A stretch of 64,000 nt of DNA from Scleromitrula shiraiana (Eukaryota > Ascomycota > Leotiomycetes > Helotiales > Sclerotiniaceae), in NCBI GenBank assembly GCA_028455995.1, contig JABELC010000010.1:62001-126000 (forward strand), given 5' to 3'. A program made the translations under genes and the position numbers. Position 1 is the stretch's first letter. The number at the start of each line of letters is the position of its first letter. The notes beneath the pieces are model-generated. The model was not told the DNA's origin, made no database searches, and saw only the letters and a program-made list of their open reading frames with translations. Of the stretch, positions 11,433 through 22,803 are shown piece by piece.

Positions 11433-13891
11433 ATGGACGCTCGAGTAAGTTACATTTTTTTCTTCCAAGGCTCCTTATTCAATCAAATCAATTCACTATT
11501 CTTATATTCTTGTTCGCTCTTTCTTTCCTCGTTATGATAATATGCATTTTCAATGTAGCAAGGGACATTCTTTCCTCGGTTTATCCTTCTTTCCACAAAC
11601 CTCAATACTATCACAACTTCCCACGTTTTAAAGGGGACAAGAGAAAAAAATAATCCTAACCAATTCTTCTACATTCCACATCATCACTCTGTCAACCTCA
11701 TTTCCAAGTTTCAAATTAGAATTTCATTCCATTCAGTTGTATGAACAAAGAATCTGACCATTAAATGTTTTAATAGCCCCAAAGACCTCTACGATCTACT
11801 CGCAACCCAGGTGATGAAAATATTGCACCTTTAATCAACAAACAAAAATCAACTCATCTACATAAACACAAGTCTACCGGTACATTATCCAATATGTTGG
11901 GAGTTGGAGGTCTCAAAGCAGCTGCTAAAAGAACTGCATTTGGTGACGTTAGCAATACTGCTAAGACTTTGAGCTCCAACTATGATGAAAATCAAATTGC
12001 AGGAAAACCAAACCAACATGAAGTTTCCAAAACTATTGCTACTACCCAGGACAAATCAGCTGCACTTTTAAGACCTGCTCAAAGACCCCTCAATATCAAT
12101 GGTTCAAAACAACCTTTACATCCTACCGAACAAGCTATCGTCGCTCCACTTACAAAAATTATTCAAACTACTCAAACCAAGAGAACTTTGACCAAGAAAG
12201 GTCCAGCAGTCTATAAGGATAACGCGGAGAATGTACAACCACAAGTCAATTCAACTGCTACGAATGCCACCAAAGCCCCTGTGCTGAAGCAAACGAAGAG
12301 TCAACCAGAAATAAAATCTAGTCAACCAATCTTGCGATCAAATTCAGATCCGAACAAGAACATCGAAAAAGTCGACACTACCTCCGATCAAACCATCTAC
12401 CATGATGCATCTCAAGAACAGCCTTTACCGTTGGCAGAAGTTGTAAAGGAAGCACACATGAGAGCCATGGCAGAGGAACAACAGGCAGAGCAGGCAATCC
12501 TCAACAGACAAAAAGCACAAAGAGAATTACCAGCCCCTCCAGCTGAAACCGAAGAATACTGGGAGGAAGATTCAGCAGAAGTTTATGATGAGCAAGGATA
12601 TACGACTGCGCATTCATTTCGATCTCGGGGAGAAAACACAACAGGTGGAGCAACTACTGTTATTCTTCCAAGGGTTACCAACAAAATCAAGAGAGAGCTT
12701 GATGAAGCCAAATTACTCGTCGAGTCTGCGCGCACTCCAGAGGATATCGAAGATGAAATGTGGGACACTAGTATGGTTGCTGAGTATGGGGATGAGATTT
12801 TCTCTTACATGAGAGAACTTGAGGTTGGTGATCCTTCTTCCAATTGTTTTCGAATCGTCATGGATGTTTCTGCGACACGTATTAATGGCGCATTTCCCGA
12901 CCGTTTATGCGACCTCAATTTACACAACATCCCTGTTTTGTTTATTTTGATGATGCTTTACTAACCAATCTCCCCTGCAGAACAAACTCCTTCCAGACCC
13001 GCATTACATGGATACCCAGGCAGAAATTCAATGGTCAATGCGATCGGTTTTGATGGATTGGTTAATTCAAGTTCATCATCGATTTTCTCTTCTGCCCGAA
13101 ACTCTCTTCCTCTGCGTCAACTACATCGATCGCTTCCTCTCTAAGAAAGTCGTTTCCCTGGGTAAACTTCAATTGGTTGGTGCTACTGCTATCTTCGTTG
13201 CTGCTAAGTACGAAGAAATCAATTGCCCATCAATTGGTGAAATTGTTTATATGGTCGATGGCGGTTATACTTCGGATGAGATTCTCAAGGCGGAGCGATT
13301 CATGCTTAGCATGTTGCAGTTCGAATTGGGCTGGCCTGGTCCAATGAGTTTCCTTCGTCGCATTAGTAAAGCTGATGATTACGACTTGGAAACTAGAACA
13401 TTAGCCAAGTACTTCTTGGAGGTAACGATCATGGATGAGAGGTTCGTCGGTAGCCCACCAAGCTTTATCGCAGCAGCTGCACATGCATTTGCTAGATTCA
13501 TGCTTAACAAGGGTGATTGGGTAAGTTTTCTGCACACCGCAGCCGGTAACAAATACTAATTAGTCGTTCTTAGTCTCCTGCTCACGTCTACTATTCTGGT
13601 TATACCTGGGCTCAATTAAAGCCATTGGTATCATTGATTATGGAATGTTGCGAGAACGCTCGAAAGCATCACGCTGCCGTCTTCGACAAATACTCGGATC
13701 GCCGTTACAAGAGAGCTTCAACATATGTCGAGGACCAAATGATCAAGGGCTTTACTATTCCTGGGACTCGTCGTCGATCATCCCCTACGAATAACGTTCT
13801 GCAAGAAACTACATATCAAGGAACTGTCTCTTTCGACCCATTGTTATCGATTGAGGAAAATTCGAAGCGTATGATCCAAGCTAGAGGTTAA
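11433..13891 (+). CDS. G2/mitotic-specific cyclin B
   Basis: Four exons: 11433-11444, 11777-12823, 12981-13520 and 13574-13891, about 638 residues. All junctions keep frame; donors are GTAAGT, GTTGGT and GTAAGT. The first coding exon is only 12 bases (MDAR). Residues 56-64 read RTAFGDVSN, the cyclin B destruction-box form recognised by the anaphase-promoting complex. Residues ~80-350 are Lys/Gln-rich and disordered. The cyclin box starts near residue 363, with the MRSVLMDWL cyclin signature at 373-381 and the Asp/Lys-type helices that follow, then a C-terminal cyclin fold to about residue 610. The protein should bind and activate Cdk1 (the NIMX/Cdc28 kinase) for entry into mitosis and be degraded at anaphase. 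The fungal orthologue family is NIME/Clb. The length exceeds that of Aspergillus NIME because of the long N-terminal region. Confidence 0.95.
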
Positions 13892-15657
13892 ACTGATAAT
13901 TACCAACGACTTGCTGTTATACAACGCACCTACACTACATTCGATTCTCTGTATTTTATTGGACCAGATACGACGACGGACGAGCGTTTACCATTCCTTT
14001 TTCATTTCGATCACAACAACATATCTGGATCCACTTTTTTCAAACATACCTTTTTTTAACTTCATTAGACCATGTTGCTTCACAGTGGGAGTTAACGGAG
14101 TTGCATACAAAAAATTCATTTGGTTGCCGTTAATTCACTTTGCACCTAATTGATGGCTTATGTTATTTCTGCTTTATTTTGCACTTCTTTTCTTCTTCTT
14201 TCAACCTTGAGAGAAACTTTGCTCAGGGATACTTGGGATCTTTTTGAGATGGATTTCCAGGTATCATTGTGGCATCACGACTTTCATGATATTATGAGAT
14301 ACACGACCTTTGGCTTTATGTTTTGAGCTAATTCACTTTTTATGGAAGAGTTTCCATGGAACAAATATACAAAAAATTACGCGGGGTTTAGGGATGGCGG
14401 ATTTGGGGGACGGGAATGGGGCTTGGGAGGAAGGCGTGATGGATGGATGGATGGGGGAATGGAGGGGATGGAATGGAATTTTATTACTGATATCAATCGT
14501 ATTGATACGGGGAGTTTAATGGCAGGGTAATCATAAGACGACGCTCCTCGTTGTTACTCGTTATTGTTTTGCTTGCGCATGTTATATTTTCTTCTTCTCC
14601 TTCTTCTTTTACTTCTTTATTGTTTAGTTTCTCTTTTCTGCAATTGCAAAAAATGAAGGAAAGGGCACCGGCTGAATTTCCTTTAGAGGGATTTTATCTG
14701 TGGTGCATTGTTTTTATTGTACCGTGATACCCGAGAAGTGGGATGGATGGGATAGGTTGGGGATGGGAAGAGTGATTGATTGATGGATGGATTAATTGAT
14801 ACATTACATATCATTTGATAGGCGTAGGAATACTGAATATTCTAAGAGTAAAATATAATATATTTTCATGGATTGGTTTTGTTTGAATGGTTGATTGCGT
14901 GCATGGTGATGAGATGAGTGATGATGGTGATGAGATGAGATGAGTGATGGTGTATTGAGAATGAAAAAATTGGCTTGGAATGAAATGAAAGGAAATGGGA
15001 TGATTGGCCCAGCTTTGGATTGATAAACTATTTTTGGGATAATGATTTTTTTTTCTTTTCTTTGTTGTTATTCTCTCTATTGAGTATTGAGTATTGTTTG
15101 TTTGTTTAGTTGTTTGTCTAGTTGATTGTTCCCATAACCAATAAGCACAATAACAAAACATAACACATTGAATAAATGAATAAATAACAAAATAACAAAC
15201 GACAACTAAACACCTAGCTAGCAAATAACATCCCTCTTATCTTATATCCATCCCTAAGCCCTATCTATCTATCTATACCCTCTTCGATAATACACACCAC
15301 ACCAATGTTTCTCTATCGTATAACTATTCATATGTATATGTATATATATATATATATCTTCTGGATACACGACACGATTTAATTGAAGCAGATTAACCAG
15401 ATTAATCAGATCAGATTAATCGCTTAACCCCTAATACAACATAGTTAGTTGGGATGAAAAAAAAATTCGGAGAAACCCCATCCGAGCACATTATACTAAG
15501 CTAAGCATGATGGAATTGATGGGATTGATGGGATTGATGAAATTTATTGGGCAATTAAGCGGGATGGTCTAAAAATAGATGGATGGATGGAAGGTTTTTT
15601 TTTTTTTTTTTTGTTTTTTTTTTGGGGGGGGCTTTTTGTTTGCTTTTTGTTTGTTGT

Positions 15658-15688
<31 letters not shown>

Positions 15689-16106
15689 CGGTTTTTTTTT
15701 TTTACTTGACTGATCAATTGGGTTTTGGATCATCGAGGTTAAGGATTTAGTTGGCTGGTTGATTGACTGGTTACGGATTTGAAGAGAGTATTTCGTATAG
15801 GATATAGCAATATAAGAGAGGAGAAAAAAAAAGAGGAGAAGCAGTTGGGAAGAAAAGAGGAGACGAAGAGGAGAGAGTTCGGAGGAAAAAAAATAATAAG
15901 TCAATTAGTTGGTAAGTAAGTAAGAGTCACAATAATAATTATTTTGCCCTTCCTCTTCCATTTCCCCATTTTTATCTCTCTCTAATATACTTGTTACTGT
16001 ACTGGGCGGACTTTATTTTTTTTACCCCAACTTTAGAGGTTCTTGTTACCTTATATTTATCTCTTTAGTTGATGATCCGATTTCTTTCTCTCTTTCTCTC
16101 TCTCTT

Positions 16107-16139
<33 letters not shown>

Positions 16140-16622
16140 CTCTCCCCCCCCCCCTCTCTCTCTTTACATACATGTGTTATGTTGTTGTTCTCTTCAATTG
16201 ATATCTTCTTTTTTTTTAACATGGATGTTCAATTGATTTGAATGAGTAAGACGTATGCAGGACGACTACAATTTTTCTTTTTTTTTCTTTTTTTTCTCAG
16301 GTCTGACAAAAGTTATAGATAGATAGACAGGAAATCTTAGAAAAGGATTACTTCTTTAGGTGCACCACTACTACCTACCACTACAAAAACGAACTCCGAA
16401 AACCTCCAATTCGAACATTTCAAAATTGACATCTCCGCAACCCCGGTTTTCATTAATCAATTATTTATTTTTCTTTTATTTTACTTCATTCTTTCAATTG
16501 CGATCGATAGAATAGAATAGAATAGAATAGAAAGATTTCTAGATCCTTTTTTCCCCCTCTCGGATACATTTATTACTTCGAAACAATATAGATCACAAGA
16601 AAGAAAAAAATAGAAATTCAAG
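13892..16622. other. Intergenic: cyclin B 3' region and carrier promoter
   Basis: No gene is recognised. The left part is presumably the cyclin B 3' untranslated region. The remainder is rich in simple sequence: GGATG-type repeats (14437-14475 and about 14740-14790), an oligo-T/oligo-G block (15595-15630), an AG repeat (15657-15684) and a long CT tract (16080-16164). A GAATA repeat (about 16510-16532) lies just upstream of the carrier start. Confidence 0.6.
16080..16164. repeat. CT-rich microsatellite with C run
   Basis: An uninterrupted pyrimidine tract made mostly of CT dinucleotides, with a run of about 11 C near 16145. It lies about 460 bp upstream of the carrier start codon. Such tracts are common in fungal promoters and leaders. 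Confidence 0.75.
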
Positions 16623-18917
16623 ATGACAGATCTTACAACGGCAAAAGAAATGGTCAAGGAATCATTACTTGGGACGGAAACGACGGCGGATTTGGTACAA
16701 TTATCGGCACAGTCGAAAGCTACGTTTGAGAAGAATGCGAGGAGGGATGAGAAAACTGGGGAATTGTTTATGGGAGAGGAGGAATTTGTTGAGGCTGTTG
16801 CGCCGAGGGGTGAGGATTATGTAGGTTTTTATTTTTATTTATTTCGATACTTATTGATTTATTCCCTCTTCATGATTTCAAACTAATGAGTGTTCTCTTT
16901 CTATAGCATAAAATCAAACGTGAACAATATGCCATTCTCTTTCGTGTAGCGGATAGAAGAAACTTGGGAAAGATTAATTTACATGATTGGGGAACATTCG
17001 AAAATTTACTTGCCAAACCTGATGCCGAATACGAAATCGCTTTCCGTCTCTTTGATGTCGATCGAACCGGTACTGTCAAATATGACGATTTGAAGAAATT
17101 ATACGAATTAAATAAAGGTCCGGATAGTATACCTTTCGATTGGAATTGCGAATGGGCTACATTATACAGTGGAGGAAAGAAGAGAAGACATGATTTAACA
17201 TATCCTCAATTCTCCCAAATGCTCCGCGGGCTACAAGGAGAGAGAATACGTCAAGCTTTTCATCATTTCGATAAAGATGGAGATGGATATATTGAACCGG
17301 AGGATTTTCAACGAATTATTCTCGAGACGGCAAGACATAAACTTTCGGATCATCTTCTCGAAAATTTACATACCCTTTGTAATATTTCGACTGGTAGTAA
17401 GATCTCTTATGCCAATGTTAGGGCGTTCCAGAATATGATTAGGGAGATGGATCTTGTGGAGATGATCATTCGTCAGGCTACTGCTGATAGTACTGATGGG
17501 AAGATTACCAGAACGGATTTCTTAAATGAAGCGGCGAGGATTACACGATTCTCTCTATTTACACCCATGGAAGCTGATATTCTTTTCCATTTTGCTAGTC
17601 TGGATAATCCTTCGGGGAGACTTGGACTTTCGGATTTCGCAAAAGTTCTGGACGCTTCGTGGAGAATTCCTTCGTACAATGCTTATGATAAAAATGGTAA
17701 TGGTAATGGGCATGCCAAGGTAGTTGGTGGAAGTCTTCTCTACAGTGTCCTTGAATCAGTCCATCATTTCGCATTGGGTAGTTTGGCGGGTGCATTTGGT
17801 GCATTTATGGTCTACCCCATCGATCTCGTCAAGACGCGAATGCAAAATCAAAGATCGTCAAGGGTGGGAGAGATGCTTTATAAGAATTCTTGGGACTGCG
17901 CAAAGAAGGTTGTTAAGAACGAGGGATTCATGGGTTTATATTCGGGTGTTTTACCTCAACTTGTGGGAGTGGCTCCCGAGAAGGCTATTAAATTGACGGT
18001 TAATGATCTTGTTAGAGGACATTTTTCTTCAAAGGATGGGAAGATTGCGGTTAAACATGAGATTCTTGCTGGTGGTACTGCTGGTGCTTGTCAAGTTGTA
18101 AGTTTTATTTATTTTTGTTATATCTTCTTTTAATCCCACACTTACCAATTTCTCAATGAATACCAATTAACATAACCCCCCTCAGATCTTCACTAACCCC
18201 CTCGAAATCGTCAAAATCCGTCTCCAAGTCCAAGGCGAAGTAGCCAAAAACGTCGAAGGCACCCCCCGCCGCTCCGCCATCTGGATCGTCCGCAACCTCG
18301 GCCTCGTCGGCCTCTACAAAGGCGCCTCGGCCTGTCTCCTCCGCGACGTCCCCTTCTCCGCCATCTACTTCCCCACCTATAATCATCTCAAACGCGACTA
18401 CTTTGGGGAATCACAAACCAAGAAGCTAGGGATTCTGCAACTTCTCACGGCCGGAGCGATCGCGGGTATGCCGGCGGCTTATCTCACGACGCCGTGTGAT
18501 GTTATTAAAACAAGACTGCAGGTCGAGGCGAGGAAGGGGGAGAGCAGTTATACGGGGTTGGGACACGCGGCAAAGACGATTTGGAAAGAGGAGGGGTTCA
18601 AGGCATTCTTCAAGGGGGGTCCGGCGAGGATTTTGAGAAGTAGTCCACAGTTTGGGTTTACGCTCGCGGCGTATGAGGTGTTGCAGGGATTGCTGCCTAT
18701 GCCGGGGAGTGGGGCGAAGAAGGTAGAAGAGGGGTTGAAGGGGGGAGTGGGGCTTCCGGGGCAGGAGGGGCCGCTGGGGTATTTGAGGAGTAGGAATGCG
18801 TTGAAGATTATTTTGGACCTGGATGAGGGGTTTGGGAGGGTGAAGGTTCCGGGTAGAGAGGGGTGGAGGGGGTTACCGAGGTTGGTGGGGGGTGGGGGGG
18901 TTGTTGGGGGTTCGTAG
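16623..18917 (+). CDS. Mitochondrial aspartate/glutamate-type carrier with EF hands
   Basis: Three exons: 16623-16820, 16907-18097 and 18186-18917, about 706 residues; both introns begin GTAGGT/GTAAGT and keep frame. The N-terminal half is a Ca2+-sensor region with EF-hand loops at residues ~116-127 (DVDRTG) and 188-199 (DKDGDGYIEPED, a fully canonical loop). The C-terminal half has three mitochondrial-carrier repeats, marked by PIDLVKTRMQ, PLEIVKIRLQ and PCDVIKTRLQ, so six membrane helices in the inner mitochondrial membrane. This architecture is that of aralar/citrin-type carriers, which exchange aspartate for glutamate and feed the malate-aspartate shuttle; the yeast relative is Agc1. The substrate is inferred from architecture. 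The Gly-rich last ~60 residues look like a non-conserved tail. Codon wobble switches from C-ending to G-ending inside exon 3. Confidence 0.93.
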
Positions 18918-19576
18918 GTTCTTTCAAGTTTAGAGGGGAATTGGAATTGGAATTGGAATTGGATGGGATTGGGTGATGCATGGAGATGGATGGAGATAGA
19001 TCTAGTAAATTATATTAGATGGTTAAGTAGACAGATAGATACTAGTAGATGGGTGGATAAATGGGTATATTAAATACATAGAGTAAAGATGAGAGTAAAG
19101 ATGAAGATGAAGAGTGGATAAAATAGAAATATTGTTTATTTACATTTTTACATTTTTATATATTTATATTTTTATATATTTATTTCTCCATATTTCCCAT
19201 ACAGAATTAGACGGAATTAGACGGACCTTCAAGTTGGTATCTGAATGGGTGCGGGCATGGGTAGATAGATGTTTTGGATATGAGATTATGTTCATGTTTA
19301 CGGTTACGATATGTTACGATATGATAATCATATTCATATTCATAATCATATTCATATGATATTATCAAGATCAAAAGAGATAATCTACGATAGATAGCTT
19401 CATTTCGTATAGTCATTCAAATTATATTGGAACTTATTAGGGGGGGGGTTGCTTGGTATTTGTTGGATGAGTTGTGGTGTTTGATTTTGTTTGGATTTTG
19501 GAAGTGCAGAGAAAATAGGATGGTAGAGTGAATAGAGAGTCGCTGGGGTTTTCAATCGGGGCGATATTTTATTTAT

Positions 19577-19701
19577 TTGATGGTTGCGGTTTGATGGTTG
19601 CGGTTTGATGGTTGCGGTTTGATGGTTGCGGTTTGATGGTTGCGGTTTGATGGTTGCGGTTTGATGGTTGCGGTTTGATGGTTGCGGTTTGATGGTTGCG
19701 G
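19577..19701. repeat. 14-bp minisatellite, about nine copies
   Basis: The unit TTGATGGTTGCGGT is repeated about nine times with almost no variation. It starts about 660 bp after the carrier stop codon. The near-identity of the copies suggests a recent or actively slipping array. Confidence 0.9.
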
Positions 19702-19750
19702 GGTAGATAGAGAGATGGTGTTGGTGGTTGATTTCTTTGGGTTAGAGAGA

Positions 19751-19791
19751 GGATGGATGGATGGATGGATGGATGGATGGATGGATGGATG
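19751..19791. repeat. ATGG microsatellite
   Basis: About ten tandem copies of a GATG/ATGG tetranucleotide. It is followed at about 19805-19826 by a GGGGA-type repeat. Confidence 0.85.
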
Positions 19792-21135
19792 TTTGTTGGA
19801 TTGGGGAGGGGAGGGGAGGGGAGGGGGAAAGTTGATGTATGTATGTATGAGGAGGAATTTGGATGTCTTTGCTTTTACTGTTGGGTATATTTTGTTTTTA
19901 TTTTTTTTTTATTTTTTTTTTTTGGATAGGCTTGATCAATGTGTGTGTTGAATTAATGGGTATAGAGGGTTGGATGAACGAGTAGAATGGAGATGTAAGT
20001 GGAGTAGTTGTAGGACGAGGAGAGGAGAAAGAATGAGATATTGGGAGTAGGAAAAGTACATATGATTAGATTAAATGATGATGCGAAAAGATATATTGTG
20101 GGGAGGAATAATGGAAAAGACGAGGATACTTGGTCATTTACAGTTTGGGGGTGGTGATAAGTGCTGGCGTTGCAAGAGAGCAATTAAAACTCAAGCTTAC
20201 TCTTCCTTTCTTATTCTCTTGTTCTCTTGAACGCGAATGGATATCTTTCAATTGTTTAATAATTTCGTGGTGGAGTTGCAGTTGGGATGTTTATTAGATG
20301 AGTCTATGTATAGGGTTGAAATTATCATCGAAGAATCCGGCCTCGAGCTAGGTTCAGCATTTCTAGTGGTTGACTAACGTCGCTGACTAAACCTAGATAT
20401 ATTGTGTGCCATCACATATCAGGTCAAACACAATCACTCATTCCTACTATTTACCTTGATACATATCTCTCTACTCGTTCCTTTCTACTTGTTGCATACG
20501 TACTTAGAATAACATCAAATCGCATCTATCAGATTCCATAATTTCCCATCGCTTTCCCCCAAGGTTTACTCCTATCCTATAATTTGTATTGCACTTCAAC
20601 TACCACATCTCCTTGTTCTTATGTTGCTTCTAATTTTAGGAATGAATCCGCTTCAATGAAATACATAACCCTCATATTGAAACTGCTTCAGAGGCAAAAG
20701 ATCTTCTTGTTTGAACCTCCGCTTTCAACACCAACCTCACAATGTGAAGCTGTTGTTTGATCTCTGATGGTGTCGCCAACTACCCCGCCCAAGCTACTCG
20801 TTACCATAACTTACCAGTGAAGATCCCGAGTTGACAACGTTTTTGTTTTTATTTTGAAAGCGATTTATATCGCTACCACACCTGTCTTGTTTCATCTTCT
20901 TGAACTGTTAATTATTGGTTGTGGTTTCATAGAGTTATGCGCCTGCCGTTATCATGTTTGAAATCATTTTTGGGGGCGAGCTACTATTATCTTTTTTCCC
21001 ACATATGCACTATAAGGCTGAATTCGGAAATATCTTCTATTTAGTAGGAGACTTCTTAGTTAGATGATTGACGTAACAAATTTTGATCTTTTTCTTGTTC
21101 TTTCGTTTTTCGCTTTCAATAGTTCGAGATAGAAA

Positions 21136-22803
21136 ATGAACAATTCGATGTCCAGCTCGACAGCGACAGTGAATTCCGCTTTTGACATGTCACAATGGAA
21201 TGGTTTTGAGCCTGGCGAGGATCTTTCATACTTGCAAGGATTTCGGGCCTAGCATCAATCAATCCAAGGTATTTTGGATCTTTACCTCAAGATATGAGTT
21301 AATGACCGATATGTTTTTAACTATAAAAATCTCAACGAAGCAATGAAGATACACAAAACCGACGTTGAAAAAGGACACTTGCATCATGCTATTATAGCTG
21401 ATGTTGATTCTACGAATATGACTACCTATGGTCCTTTTAATATGCGGTTCGAAGATTCTCGATTCTACACCGCTATCAAAAATATTCCTCGCGACACTTG
21501 CACAAGAATTATTATCTTCTCGGCTGATTCGCGTACTGTTAATTCGGATCGAGATTTTGATTTTCAAGATGAATACTCTGATGTTCACGATCTTACACTC
21601 TTACGTCCAAGACTAGTCGCTCTATTGGGAAGCTTGTATCATATCAACCCGTTTTTCTTCAATGAGTCTTATAAATCTAGGGTTAGGAGTTGTAAATATA
21701 TCCCCTATAGTATTACGCACTATAATGGATATAACACTTTGGCCCCACCTCCTTTCTGTAAAAGTCTCGATCAACTAAGATCTCATTATTTGAGCCTTGA
21801 CTTCGATCGTCGACCGGCTTATAAAAACGAGGCCCCGAGGTTATGGTTGACTGTCGCACAAAGTTCAAATTGTCGAGTCTGTATGTACATAATACTGTTT
21901 TCATAATTCCTCCGAGCCGTCATTAACATTTTAATTAGTAATTGTTTAATATAACGACTCGGCGAAGAACGAAGCCGCTCAAAATCGCACTCAATTCTCA
22001 AACACTGGTTGGAGTTGAGTTTATCTGAAATTGAATCTGGGAATCGAAATCCTTTGGAGTTTTTGGACTTGTTACTGAGCGATTTTGAGCGGCATTTTTC
22101 TCGTAGCTTATCAACTTTACATGATGAACGTCAGAATTGGCTCAGAAGTAGAGCTCTGTCTTTAGATGAGGGAGAAGATGCGGCTGTCTATGACAGGAAA
22201 CTTACGACGGCATGGCATTATGCTCGTGGCGATATTGAGAGTTTCGAGTTAATCACCGCCAATATTGACGAGTATCAAGAGCAAATGCAATACGAGCAGA
22301 TATTTCGATTGGGACACCATGAAAACGAAAAGATCAATCGCAGAATTCAACAACAAAGAATGTCATTGAAGAGGGCGCGACTCTTAGAACAACATGTTCG
22401 AGATTGTATTCAGTTGAATGTTGGAAACTTGTCTCTGCAAGAATCTAGAAGATCTTTGGAACAAGCAAGTTCCATTGGGGGAGTTTCCATATTGGCTTTT
22501 GTTTTTCTGTCCGTTTCACTTGTTACGTCTTTTTTCGGTATGAATATTGCAGAATTGACAGGCAGTGGTGTTTCTTGGAGAGTATTTCTAATATCTGCCG
22601 CGGGTTTGTGTGGTGCAACACTGCTGCTTTGTGCTTGGCTATGGCGCGATAACGTAAAGACTTGGCCCAGAGCGATAAAGTTCAACGTGTTGTGGGAAAC
22701 GAAGAAGCAGTTGAATCGCTTTCGGGGGGGTAAGAAGCATATACCAAGGAAAGTGAAGCAAGCAATAAAGGATCTCAGACAAAACTTAAGTAAGTCTTGG
22801 TGA
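21136..22803 (+). pseudogene. Decayed CorA-like membrane protein gene
   Basis: One reading frame runs from ATG 21136 to TGA 22803 with protein-like sequence throughout, but is interrupted by TAG (21250), TGA (21295) and TAA (21904 and 21952). The C-terminal part after 21955 has a coiled helical region, then two hydrophobic segments with FFGMNIAELTG between them, the GMN signature of CorA-type divalent-cation channels. In fungi this belongs to a large accessory family of CorA-like proteins; transport by these members is not established. A canonical intron (GTATGT at 21881, AG ending 21967) would remove the TAA codons and keep frame, but creates TAA at the junction. The early stops fit single C-to-T changes of CAG and CGA. 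ATG 21343 could give a shortened product, so residual function is possible but unlikely. Confidence 0.65.

Larger units (their letters stand above)
18918..21135. other. Intergenic with tandem repeats
   Basis: No gene is recognised. The left part is the carrier 3' region, with a short GGAATT repeat just after the stop. It also holds TA-rich TTTATAT repeats (about 19140-19185), the 14-bp repeat at 19577-19701 and an ATGG tract at 19751-19791. The right part, 20200-21135, is ordinary AT-rich DNA that would have been the promoter of the decayed CorA-like gene. Confidence 0.6.

Noticed and set aside
14811..15224. Minus-strand open frame of 137 codons 3' of cyclin B
   Set aside because: Ile/Ser/Thr/Gln-rich translation of AT-rich DNA, with no motif or intron structure.
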